Positions 25,308 through 37,115 of a stretch of DNA of 64,000 bases are shown here, piece by piece; the first letter of the stretch is position 1; every line of letters begins with the position of its first letter. The position numbers and the translations under genes were made by a program. Below the pieces are notes generated by a model. The model made no database searches and had not been told where the DNA came from. It was given only the letters and a program-made list of their open reading frames with translations. The stretch is from Polydactylus sextarius (lineage: Eukaryota; Chordata; Actinopteri; Polynemidae), in NCBI GenBank assembly GCA_016801845.1, contig CM028919.1:16731659-16795658 (forward strand), given 5' to 3'.

Positions 25308-26239
25308 GTAGACACACTGGCTGGAAGGAATGCTAGGATATGCTGGAGTTGAGATTTTTTTTTTCTTCTTCAAAGCCTCTTTTTCTGCTGCATTCTGCAA
25401 CCACGCACATTCAACGATAGAAAAGTCTCCACTTTAACGTTTCTCAACAGTTATTCAACGCAATTTAACGTCCAGTCTCTCTATAGTGACAATTCAATGA
25501 TTTCGCAACCCCCTTCTCTCTCTCTCCCTTGTCAAATCTGACTGCCTCAGCATCTTCCACTTCCAAGTTATCTTTCCAAGCTATAAAAAAGTGACCATTT
25601 CCTGATTTTTTTTTCTTGTCTTTATCGTTTTCTTTTCTTGAGCAGCTACAACAAAACAAAACACGACACAACTCAACAACAGATTATTTCAACAACGCAA
25701 GTGGCGACGCAACGACTGGGTTTTGTTGCAGAAAGAAAACCAAAAGAGACACAGACACAGACAGAGGGTTTTTCTTTCTCTCCTGTTGCGCACTCACTCA
25801 CTCACTTCATCTGAAGTCCTCTGATACAAAAACACATTCTTTCGTGAAAGAGACCTCAAAAGAAGAAGAAGAAGAAGAATGAGTCTCCAGACGCGCAGCC
25901 CGACGCGTTCACTTCGACTTTTGGTGCGAAGAAGTGATCACGACAATCTCCGATGTTTTGTCTCATTCCTTGTCGTTTCACAATAAACCAAAATATATTT
26001 TTTTGCCCCAAAGTTTTGATTCACCCCCTCTCTCTCTTTCTCTCTCACTCCGCAGCACTATGAAGCAGTTTTCCTTTTTCCTTTGCGCTGGCCAAGTGGC
26101 CCAGACTGCCGGCGTCAGCGCTCAGCTCTCCAAACTCTCTCACACACACATACACTCACACACACACATACACACACACACATACACACAGAGGGTGAGG
26201 GAGAAAAGAGAGAGAGACACGCACTTCTAAAAACTTTTT

Positions 26240-26530
26240 TCCAACATCGACTAGTTTCGGTCTCCGTTCGCGTTTCTTGACGCGTCGGTTCTGTTCGTGT
26301 CAGTAAGTAAAAGTGTAAAAGAACTCACCTCGCTGCAATAAAATAATCTTCAGACAGACGGGGCTGCGCGTTTTTTTATTCCCAGGGTCGGGTCTTGCCT
26401 GTCTGCTGGCGCGGCGAGACGCGTACTGGGAGACTCCGCCATGTCAATCAAAACGCGACGCACATGGAAGTTAGCCCGCCTCTTTCCCTCAGCTACCGTA
26501 ATACCTGGAGCGCGCACTCAAAAAAGCCAA
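26240..26530 (-). promoter_or_regulatory. fndc3b: Candidate fndc3b promoter and non-coding first exon
   Basis: This is the most CpG-dense patch between the two genes, with many CG dinucleotides and GCGC/CGCG words. Reading the minus strand, it shows TTGATTGACATGGCGGAG near 26,435-26,455, which contains an ATGGCGG element resembling a YY1 core motif. GC-rich sequence follows, then a consensus donor CGAG|GTGAGT with the exon end at 26329. This suits a 5' non-coding exon joined to the acceptor at 4835. It is the only strong combination of CpG cluster and donor I noticed upstream of the start-codon exon. No TATA box is evident. The link to fndc3b is inferred from position and strand. Confidence 0.45.
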
Positions 26531-28020
26531 AACACGGTGATGAGCTGCACAGATCAGGTTTAAGACAGAAACTACCAACACAGGTTTTTACTGCTCTGAC
26601 AGAATATTCACCAAACAAGAAACGAAACTAAAAATAAATATGTTTATTGTCAACATCTAAAGATTGTGCCATTCGATTTTTTTAAAAAGAGAAAGAAAGA
26701 AATCACACGTGTAGTTATATTTATAGGCAGATTTTTTTTAATAATGATGTTTAACATCAGTTGTTATTATTATTATTATTACTTAGTCTTGGTATATTAT
26801 GTTATATTATATATCTCGGTCAGATATCTTTCTATCCATTTTGTATTATATAGACTGTCATGTCTTTTTGTTGCACTATTTAATTAGAAAAAAATGACCA
26901 TAGTTCCCTGGATTATTATAAAATATCTCAAAATATTTTATAAAAAATAAAGACAACGGCTCAAGAATTTCTCTCCTCAGGAAAACTGAAAAAGTTTGTG
27001 AACTGCAAATAAAAGCAAAGTCACATCCAGTTCACTCTGGTTACTGCAACTTTATTGCAACGTGCAGGAGTTTCTCACAAACTTATAGCAGATTATGAAA
27101 TGAGTCAACAAACCAAAACAACTTAGACCACAGAGCAAAGTCGACATCCTGCAGCTGACTGGTCCAAGGGTTGCAGGTCCGACTGGTGCTTGAAATAAAA
27201 TAAAAAAGGCAGTATGACCTTATTTATGTTTTAATTGTGACAATCGTGAGTCAGGACAAGATAGAATCCAAACGCTAGATTGTATCTGTGTTTTTGTAGC
27301 TTTCAGTTTCCATTCTGTGAGTTTATTACAGCACAGCTGCATGTATAAAAGCACTTTACCTCTGGAGAAGACTGGAAGGCGTGTTGAGACATTAATGTCG
27401 ACAAGTGTTGTCATCGCCTGACGCATAATTTGAATAGTTTCATTACAAAGCCACATAGCCACCAGGTGATGAAAGGACCAAATATTTTCCCATAAATGAT
27501 TTCTGGTTCATTTTAATGCAACAGTGAAAGTAAAATCACACATCAGATACTAAGTAATGTAGATGTTTTCAACAAGTACACATATCTGCTATGTGTTAAT
27601 ATATCAAATCCATACAAGAGTTTGACTGGTGCCTATTCACAGCTGAATCGCTCTCAGCAGAAAACATTATAAAAGTGAATCATTCACTGCACAATAAGCT
27701 CCACATTTGACTGACGAGAAGAGCCAGAACTGAAAATTCTTAAATTTAGGTCCCAGACTGAAAAATGTGAAGAATCCTCTAGTAGACATGACAAAGCATT
27801 ATGGTCCACTTTAGTATCTGAGATCATGGTTTTATCTTACGTGAACGTACCGACGAGTTACAAACAGAACAAGTGCAAACAACAGAAAAACAAGCTTGTA
27901 AAGGAACGACGCTGTTTCCGTCGGTTATGTTTGTCTCTCGTTCCTTGCTGTATTTTCAAGCAAGTAGACTCAGCCAAATACACTCATTGCCCCTGAGTTC
28001 TAGATTTCTCTCTGCTGGCA

Positions 28021-28052
<32 letters not shown>

Positions 28053-30514
28053 TTCCAGCAAGTGCACTAAGAAAACAGCCACTGGTGTAATTCTAAGCTA
28101 GTAAAAGAATGGCCCTGGACCAGGACAGTGTGCCTGTAAGGAATTAAATTCAGTTCAGTTATATTTAATAAACACTAATCATCCTCAAGGGGCAAATGAT
28201 ATGACAACCAGAAAATTCATACTCTCACACCAAAAAATGTAAGTCAGATTATAAACACAAGGGCCAGGGTGACACTGAGCCCCCTAACTGCAGAAATCAG
28301 GTATGAAACCACTGCAGCAAACTGAGTTTTATGTTTTCATGAAGCTTTAATAGTCTAAGATTATTTTTTGCTCCATTCACATACATGAATGACAGGTGAT
28401 TACATCATTCAGTCATATTAACATTTGGTTTAAATCTTTTTTTTTGACTTGTCATCCACAAAAGTCAATTAATTAAACAGTGATCAGAGTTTTACTTTTT
28501 TAAATGTCCAAACTTTAAACTAATCCAGTAGATTAAATACCTAAGAAGTAAAGGTCCTTCATCACATTGATCCAAAAATAAATAAATAAATAAAAATACA
28601 ATACTGCTATAAAGCAGTCCTGTGTATTGATTTTGCGGTATTGCCTCCCCTGGTGTGGTCCAGCTGTAGATATAAAGGGATAGTTACTGCAGTATTGTGT
28701 AGCAAAATCTGTGCCAGTTCACCTCCATCATGCAAAGTGAATTTTGGCTTCGTCACTGGACAAAATGCTCAGATCAGCTTGCTTCACATTCTGTTACTAA
28801 TAAGACGTCAGCTTCGCTCCCACTGAACGTTTGCACCATTTCACTACTTACGGCCACACAGACGCTTTAGTTTTATAGTGTTTTAGCTCTTCAGCTGTTT
28901 GTGTCGTGTTGACGCTGGCTGTGTTCATCGCTGCGGGTCACACGGGTCCCACAGCTGTAAATGTAAAATATATAAAGTCATTAGTAGTAAGAGTTAATCA
29001 TTTTAATCACCATGTTAAACAATATGTATGTATTGCCATGTTTGCATTGATTTAACAATAAAAATCTGGATGAAGTATCACATTGTGAAATACCACAGTG
29101 AAAGCCTGATGGGATTAATTGTGAAATATTACAGCTAATTCTTGTGAAATCCTGGTAATAATTTCCATACATATAAAATAATGAAACGATACAAACATGT
29201 GGATTGAGTAACAGAGGCTGTAAATGTGATGAAGTAGAAAATCCTAGAAAAGTACAGAAACAACCATAAAGCTTTACAGTTTTGCACGTTATGTCAGCAA
29301 TGGAAACGGAAATACGCATCTTTTTGTCTCTTTAGATGCCAAAAAGTCACACAGACAAAGAAATATACAATGTCATCCCAGAGGAAGAGATGCTATTGTT
29401 GTTGGAGTCAGTTCATCTGACTTTACAGGGGCCCAACTCCATGTTGGACCACTTATTATCATAAGGAACATTTTGGTTAAAGCCAATCACAGACACTGAT
29501 TGTGCAAGACTCCAGTGTTGTCGTGTAAAATCGTACGTTGACTAAATTTCCGCCTGTACATGCTAAATTGGCAACATAACCTGGGATAACATTCACGTTG
29601 TTGCATTTTATGCAGATGTGTGCAAAGTCTTTCAAGTACGTTCTTGAGCTTTTGATCAAATTCACAGTTGTAGCCATTTGATCGATCTCCTCCGTGTAGT
29701 ATGTATTAATCACTTGCTTTAGATGAAGAGAAGCAGATGGGTTAGGGAAGGGCTTAGAAAGCTCTATGTATATGGTGCAACAGGGGCTGTAACTCAATAT
29801 CACATAGATGTTAGTGCAGTTTTGTACCGTACAAAAAAGGGGACATTTGGGGTCTGTGTACTGTCAGCATGTGATGTGGATAAATCTGTTTAAAAAACCA
29901 AAAAAAGTTGTTGGAGTTGGGCGGCCTTGAGTGACGTAGTGGACTTTTGCAGACAGTCAGTCGCGTTAGACTGGATCTGTGGACGAAAGTGGATGAGAAA
30001 AGACTGGAGGGAGCAGATTTGGATCAACGATGCAGCTATTTCCCCCATATGTCAGAGCCAGGTTCCACAACCACCAGATGTTTACCACCACCCCAGCTGC
30101 TCTGTCTCTGCCTCTCAGATTTTTTTCTCCCTCTCTCTCTCTCTCTCTGAGGCTCTTTAAAGCAAACCCTCCCTGTAATCATGCACACTCAGTTCACCAG
30201 AGGTCTTTGAAGTGAGTGGAATACATCCAGCCATGTGATAGTGTGCACCGTATATTCTTATAGCAGACAGAGGGCCAAAGAGAAGAGAAAGCGGGGAAAG
30301 GTGTGGTTTTTCTAGATGTTAATTATCCCCTCGGTGCACTCTTAACATGTGCACATGTGTGTGTTTATGTAGGCGCTCGTGTGTGTATGCTGTGTCCACG
30401 TGAACATGTATGTACGTATGTTCACTAGAAAGTAGGATGAAATGCTTCTCTAAGACACCAAATGACAGATGATAATGCGTCTGGCAGCAGAGAAAAGTTG
30501 GATAGAACATGATG

Positions 30515-30518
<4 letters not shown>

Positions 30519-30569
<51 letters not shown>
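30519..30569 (+). repeat. (GT)25 microsatellite
   Basis: Pure GT tract in the intergenic region. Confidence 0.98.
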
Positions 30570-30573
<4 letters not shown>

Positions 30574-31691
30574 ACTTCCTCCAATGATGTGAAGATGGAA
30601 TCTGGCTCATCGTGGGTTCAAAGGAGTCAACGCAAAGCTCTCTGCACACCGACAAGAGCAGACATGCCTTCTTTTCTCTCTCTCTCTCTGTCTTTGTGTG
30701 TTTGTCGACCTCTCTCTACCCCCTCTCCACTCCTCCATTTTTTTTTTGAGATTCATTAGGACATGCTGGTTGGACCATCAAAGACTTCACCTATATCTAT
30801 GTTCTCGTTTGCATGTCTATAACCTAATTTGTGCATCTCACTGGAACAGACAGGGTTATACAGTACGTGTGTAGACATGTATACAGGTGAAGATGCTAGA
30901 TGATGATTTGTGGCATGATAAAGTTTTGTAAAACAGTGTCAGTCAGGTCAGAATACTTTCTCATCTCTCTAACAATTTATTACATTACATTACAAACTTT
31001 ATATTTTCCATTCAATTACAACTATGTTGAAAATTACTGTGCTGAAATGTTAAAAGTGGACACACAGTAGTAGACTACACAAAAAAAAACAAAAAAACAA
31101 ACTGCAATCAGAATAAAAATGAAAATATATAATTTAAACTTTCAAAGAATTTCTTCTTTCATGTCTTTTGGCAGCAAAACTGGAAATTTAAGACTACACA
31201 TCAGAGAGTTTCAGTATGAAGCCGTATACGAAGTAAATATAACAGTCAGACTATTTTTATATAATGTCAATGTTGCATTTGTGTAACGTTCGTTCTCGGT
31301 TAAAGCTACGCATGTAAGAATGAAAACTTTCTGATTTTAGTGCCCTCCGGTGGCAGAGTGAAGAAAAAAAAAGATGGTGAGTTAAATGTAATGATTGCAT
31401 CACTTTTCACAAGGATACTCATATTTCATTTTGTGCCATCAGAGTAATTTAAACGCTGCTATAATCACCCAACAAGACTTGGTGATTAGCAGAGTCTGAA
31501 TGATAATGTTATGACCCTGACGTGTCCAACACTGATCTGATACCGGTGCTAAATGAAAAGTGACAGAACTGAGGACGGTTTCATCAATGTCTGTTAAGAA
31601 GTTGACAGTATTTCCTCAGACACTTGTGGAGACGTTTCACTCTTTAAAAATGCAAACTTTATACTGCAGCTGGGAAATGGAAAAAGTCAGA

Positions 31692-32022
31692 GGACCACCA
31701 AAGTCACTGGAATTTACCCTCTAGGAACAATTAATGTCTATCACATTTGGTGCTAATTCATCTATTAAATGCCAAGATCATTTACTACATTAGAGAAATC
31801 TTTGTGTGTGTTGGGTGGTGTTTTCCCCTTTAAACATAAAATGTGAATCTAATTGTAACGATGGAAGCAAAATTAGGGAGTTACCAAAATCATGAGGAAT
31901 CATCCACTGCACATTTCATGGCAATTCATCCCAGAAGTTATTTCAGTCTGGAACCAAAGTGGTGAACTGACTGACCAGCTAAATAACATTTCCATCCCTG
32001 GAGCCACACCTCTAAAAAGTCT
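31692..32022 (+). repeat. Dimeric relic of a dispersed fish repeat
   Basis: Two successive degraded copies of the same unit lie at 31692-31770 and 31878-32022. Diagnostic words are ACCAAAGTCA(C/T)TGG, CATTTCATGGCAATTCATCC and TATTTCAGTCTGGAACCAAA followed by GTGGTGAACTGACTGACC. This is the recurrent fish pattern of the type ATTTCATGGCAATCCATCC...TTCAGTCTGGACCAAAGTGG. Confidence 0.55.
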
Positions 32023-32090
32023 ACAAGAGCAACTTTTACGATTTGGTGCTGGTATTTGGGATTTTATTTGGCATATATCTGGTATTTCTA

Positions 32091-32445
32091 GTATGTCTGG
32101 AACAAGCGGGACACCTGACTCAAAATCCCTCGGTGCCCATGCACAACTTTCTGCTTCTCTTTGATAAGATGAATTGTTTCCAGTTGCTTCCTCTTGTTTT
32201 TCAGGACTTTTCCAGACAGCTTTATCCAAAGCTCATGTTTCTGGTATCACTGGTATGTCTGGAACAAGTAAGACACTCCACCTAATTCAAGACCCTTCAG
32301 TGTCTAAACACATCTCTTCTGTCGCCATTTTTTTCTCTTTGATAAGACAAATTGGTTCCAGTTGTTTTCTCCCCTTTACTATTTTTGGAAGGGCGGGGAG
32401 GTGGGGGGTTTCCAGTCAGCTTTATCTATTAAAGCTACATGTTTG
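32091..32445 (+). repeat. Divergent two-copy tandem duplication
   Basis: Shared anchors in order: GTATGTCTGGAACAAG (32091 and 32253), CTCTTTGATAAGA (about 32158 and 32336), TTCCAGTTG (about 32178 and 32357) and CAGCTTTATC (32217 and 32417). Spacing between copies grows from 162 to 200 bp, so the second copy has gained internal sequence, including a G-rich insert at 32389-32409. Confidence 0.6.
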
Positions 32446-34154
32446 CGGGGAAAAGAAAATCTGCTTTTTCTAACAAAGCCAATCGTGTCATGTGTTCCTA
32501 CTTATAAGAACACCTTCCAGTCATGACATCACATCGTGTGACATCACTCTGGCCCGGGTCACACCACCATCGGCTGGTGGGTGTTGGTAACCGTGGCAGT
32601 GGTATGCTGGTGACTCAAGGAGGTGGGACTGCGATCTGGTTGGCTAATGGCTTTGTGCCTGACATTTGTGAAAAACACGCAGAGCGCCATTTCAAACAAT
32701 GACCAGTCAACTCTGACCTTCGATGGGAGGCAAACGGCTCATGTACAAATCTCTACATGGTGGCATGCCAACTATTACACCACTCTCAAGACAATCATTG
32801 CATTCAGAAGAATAAACCACAATAGATACGCCTGCCTGTAACACATTAATGTTCTGTAGTACAGTGTTTTAAAAACATAGATGATCACAGTTTTGACAAA
32901 AGCACATTTAGATTCTAGGAATTTCAGACAAATGTTTGAAACAAAAGGTTTCACCTTCTTGTTTGAAGTAATATTAGTGATTTAGAAATCCGGCCTTGTT
33001 CTGAGGCCCCGTGGGCTCTTCAGGGGTGTCTGGTGAGGTCAGTGAGAGAGAGACAGACAAAAAAAAGACAGAGGATGAATAAATTGATACTAATGAAAAG
33101 GTTAGTAATGCCAGATGGTACCACTAAGTTCTGGCTGAATACAGATGACTGCCTGCCCGGTAGTAGAGTACTGGTAGAAAGTGTGGGAGGAGTATCCAGT
33201 GGCAACTGCTTCAATAGTAACGGTTCAGAAATCCAGGCAACACTGTCGTGTGTTGTGAGGACAAACTAAGAACTGACGCTGCAGGACATTAGAGATGAGA
33301 GGAAGGTGCTCATAAATAGCACATTAGCTCCAACCAGTGTCACTATATTCTCCTGCTGGAGCAGCAGAGAACATCCCATTGGAAAGTTACAGAAAAAGAT
33401 GTGACAACAGACTGTGACATCTACGCGTGACACAGAGTGAAAGTCAGTGACTGAGCATTTCACAGTCAACTTGGGATCTCTGCTTGTGGTTAGTTTGGGA
33501 ATCTCCTGAGTATGATTTCTGCCAAAAGAACAATCAACAATGTGCCACACTCACCAGAGACTTCCTGTTTTGGTTCATGTTTGTCATGACAACAGTGACG
33601 GCAGGCACAGTGATTCAGTAGAGAGCTGCTTACATCACATGTCCCAGTCACAGCCCAGTGAGTGAAAACATCAAATCATTTCCTGCACTGAAAACTCCAG
33701 AAATCTCAGCTGCTTTAACGACAGCAGGTAGCACTTATTTGAGTTTTGCTCGATGCTGGTTTAGCATGTACAAAAAAAAAAAAAAAAAAAAAAAATTAAA
33801 GAAAAAGTATAAACACCACAAAAGCAGCTGGTCGGTGAAAAGGTCACAACCTCAGACAGGATACTCAGCAGTTTTAAAGACAGAAAGTACACTCCACTAT
33901 GCACCAGCGCAGACAAACACACTTACTGTTCACAGTGTGTGTACACAAGGAGGGAAACATGACGTAGATGTGTGTGTGTCAGATAAGAGTGTGTGTGCGT
34001 GTGTGTGTCTGAGGACACGGAAGGAGGATGTACGTAGGTAAATGAAATAAAAACAGAACTGTAGAGACTCTTGAAGGAGAAATAATACTCTTGAAACATC
34101 TTTATTTAAACTTTTAAACTTCAGACAAAAGCAACAAATAACAGAGAACAAGAC

Positions 34155-34186
34155 AAAGAAAGAAAGAAAGAAAGAAGGAAAGAAAA
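34155..34186 (+). repeat. (GAAA)n tetranucleotide tract
   Basis: AAAGAAAG repeats with one GG variant. Confidence 0.95.
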
Positions 34187-35467
34187 GTAAAGTGATGGAC
34201 AGACAGAAAGAAAACCATGCCAATACGATAATCATCAGGATTTACGTCACATCTCAGTCTACTCAAGTCTCCTCTGCACAGAGGAAGTTACATCAAAATA
34301 AAAGTCTTTTTTCTACCTCTCACATTAGAGATATAAATTTCAAAGTAGAAGTCCCACATGGCTTCTCTCCTCGCCTGATGCTGCACGTGTGAGCAACAGG
34401 ACACTTTGCATAGAGCCAGAAAAGATATCGACCTGCAGACGTCCCATCGCTTCTGACAGTTTGTCTTTTTAAATACTGTCTGGGTGAAAAAGTCTGTGTG
34501 TGTGTGTGTGTGTGTGACCACAGCAGTGATAACATCAGTCTCAGAGGTTTCCGTGTGATATAGTTTTGTGATTGTCAGGTGGTCAGAGCTTCAGATCAGT
34601 CGTCCTCGTCCACTGAAATCCACTGTGCATTTAACACACAAACATACACACAACTAACATAATTTACCCCCCTGTCCCGAGCCACACAGTGGCACAGCAA
34701 TACAAACCATCAAAATACATCAAAAAAATCTGAGCCGTTATATCCATAATGGCTTATTATTACTGTTATTATAATAATAATATAGTTTAATACATAGTCA
34801 GGCACATTTACAATGGCTGCAGAGCAACGGATGGAAACTCAAGGTCTTTAAGGCCTCGACAGCCTCCACTGGCTCTCTGTCTCCCTTTCAACAGCAACTA
34901 AAGTGTGTGTGTGTGTGTGTATAAGTGTGTCTGTGTACATTACACAAAAACACACACAGACCCCAGGAACACATCCCCATGGCAACGATGGCGACATATA
35001 AACAGCCCCCGAATCTGAGAGCTACGAATCACACGCTCCTAAAACACACTCCTCTATCAGTGATTTATAAGCAAACACACGCTCCAAGCTATTACAGTAA
35101 GGGCAGTGTACACTCCTGCACCTGTCCCTGTGTGTGCAGCACAGTAAATAATGGAGTTAAAGGGTCAGTTCACACAAATTGACAGACAAGATCTCACTTG
35201 TGTGTTATCTATCTATGTAAATAGTTTGGATTTTATTTGCCCGGGTTTTAAAGGGATCTGTGCAAGATTCCTGCCGACCTCTAAACACAACGGTGGAGTG
35301 AATGGAATTCCGTCTGTGGCGCTGAAAACATGAAAAAAAAAAGACGTTTCAGTGATTCAACAGCAGCACGTCTTGCCAGACACAGTGTCCTGTTGCTCTC
35401 CACAAACCTCAATGTCAGGACTATTTCCTCAATAGCTCGGTAGCTGCAGTGGAAACTGCTCAGTGTG

Positions 35468-35485
35468 TTTATTGTGTGGTTTATT
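35468..35485 (-). terminator. Candidate ppp2r3a polyadenylation signals (two AATAAA)
   Basis: Two canonical hexamers sit 12 bp apart on the minus strand, about 1.54 kb after the stop codon. They are the first AATAAA copies I found after the coding sequence. One further AATAAA lies inside the last exon itself (37060-37055, the codons GGG AAT AAA ATG). It would truncate the mRNA before its stop if it were used. Confidence 0.3.
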
Positions 35486-36735
35486 TTGAAAAGCAGGGAC
35501 ACTGTTTCACAGAACAGAGGTTGCTGTTAAATGTGAACATATATATACGTGTGTGTATATAACAATGTTTCATTCACTTCACAGCTGTAAAGGGATGGAG
35601 GCTGACATCTCAGGCACATCTCAAAACTTTGGCAAATATAACAAAAATTTAACGCATCACTAGAAATGTGAGAAACTACTTTTTTTTCTTAACTTGGATG
35701 TACTGATCCTTTAAGAGGCATCGTTAGTGGTGTGTAACAACAGAAACAAATAATGTACAACAATAATATCTATGCAGAAAAAATGGCAGTTGGTTTGTTT
35801 TTTTTGTGGTAAATATGACAAAGTAAAATCAAAGTAATTACCAGATACTGTACACAACTGAAACATACAGCAGGATGCGCTGGATAAATGCATGAGACTG
35901 GCAGGAACAACTCACAGTTCTAATGTGCGTCTGTTATTACAAATGTTACAGTTGGAAATGTGTGGGCAACTCTACCAGAGAGTTTGATGATGTCTGTCAA
36001 CATACATCATTTTATGTGCATATCTGCATATCACTGTGACCTGCTGAGAAGGAACGAACTCATTGGCTGGAACATTACAGTCCATGTAGTTACAAATGTT
36101 TTCCAGGGTTTTAGAAACGATTGCAAAGGGAGTCCAGAGGTGGAGCGCTGATAATGCCGCTCTAAGAATAGAGCTGCTCAGGCTCCCTCTTGAAAAGGTT
36201 GGCCAGCCATTACACACTACACACCACTGGTGTGCAGTAGTAGAGACTGACCACAGGGAGGTGCTGTTACAACCATGACTCCCTCCGAGGGACGAGAGCT
36301 TGAACGACTTCCTTTAGAAGAAACACAGTGACAAGCTGCACAGGCAGCAGGTTTCTGATGGCAGTGTCTGTTTGGATGTGCTATAATTCAGCAGCCGACT
36401 GTTGTGACTGGAGTTTTGAATAACAAAGCCTATAACTATCATTATCTATCTCTGTCTCCCTGTTGTTTCTCTTAAACTATGAGTCTATTTTTGTCAGACA
36501 GTCTACCTGTCTGTCTGCTTTTAGCATAGCAACGACTGAATATACAGGTGATTGTCTTCTGGCAGGATTGTCAGTAGAGAATTCACAAAGACAATTATAT
36601 TATATTACAGTGAAGTTTCCTTGATTCCTTTTAGAGCTTAATGAGCGTTTCTCCCTCCATCGTTGACTTTGTTTTCTCCGACAGAGTGAAAAGCTGGAGG
36701 CAGTGACATTTGTTTACTGTACAAATACAGATGCA

Positions 36736-36757
36736 TTTGTTTTTTTTTTTTTTTTTT

Positions 36758-36789
<32 letters not shown>

Positions 36790-36790
36790 T
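36736..36790 (+). repeat. T-run plus (TTTTG)5 in the ppp2r3a 3' UTR
   Basis: About 24 T followed by five TTTTG pentamers and another T-run. On the transcript strand this is an A-rich tract about 230-280 nt after the stop codon. Confidence 0.93.
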
Positions 36791-37018
36791 CTCAAACACA
36801 GAACAGTACTGGTTTTATGGCCACACACACAAAACACTGATGAGTCCGTTCTGAGGAGTCTCCTGACTCGTTAGACAAATGCAAGAATCCTCTTCTCATC
36901 CTGTTTTTTACATCCATGTATTTTTTGATGCATCCATCCTAAGAGACCGTCTTATCACTCGGTTTCCATCTGTTTTCCAAGATGAAAAGCCCAGAAATTC
37001 CAGAGAAAGTTTTTTTTT

Positions 37019-37115
37019 TTATGCTGACAGGTCTGATATGACCAGTTTTTCCATTTTATTCCCAATCTCTCCAGGGACCTGAAGCTCCTCGGATTCATAG
37101 TCATCATCAAATGAC
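37019..37115 (-). CDS. ppp2r3a: ppp2r3a last coding exon
   Basis: Acceptor tttgtttccag. It completes a Gly codon and encodes SFDDDYESEELQVPGEIGNK and then MEKLVISDLSA, followed by TAA at 37021-37019. EIGNK parallels the EFGNKSNK segment of the PPP2R3A tail, which favours ppp2r3a over ppp2r3b. A-rich sequence follows the stop. Confidence 0.9.

Larger units (their letters stand above)
26531..34499. other. Intergenic region between fndc3b 5' end and ppp2r3a 3' end
   Basis: About 8 kb of AT-rich DNA without a recognisable gene. It contains (TTA)n at 26762-26781, (CA)n at 28.03 kb, (GT)n at 30.52 kb, dimeric fish repeat relics (31.69-32.02 kb), a divergent tandem duplication (32.09-32.45 kb) and an A24 run at 33.77 kb. 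ORFs up to 127 codons occur but show no family resemblance and no splice logic. Confidence 0.6.
34500..37018 (-). other. ppp2r3a: Probable ppp2r3a 3' UTR and downstream sequence
   Basis: This follows the TAA at 37019. On the minus strand the first AATAAA hexamers after the stop that I found are at 35485-35480 and 35473-35468, then 35237-35232 and 34106-34101. If the 35.47 kb pair is used, the 3' UTR is about 1.5 kb. It includes a long A-run with AAAAC repeats (minus strand) at 36736-36790. The 3' end is not established. Confidence 0.35.

Noticed and set aside
29477..29803. 108-codon minus-strand ORF in the intergenic region
   Set aside because: The amino-acid composition is fairly protein-like, but I recognise no domain and see no promoter, splice sites or repeats tying it to a gene. 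A protein search would decide.
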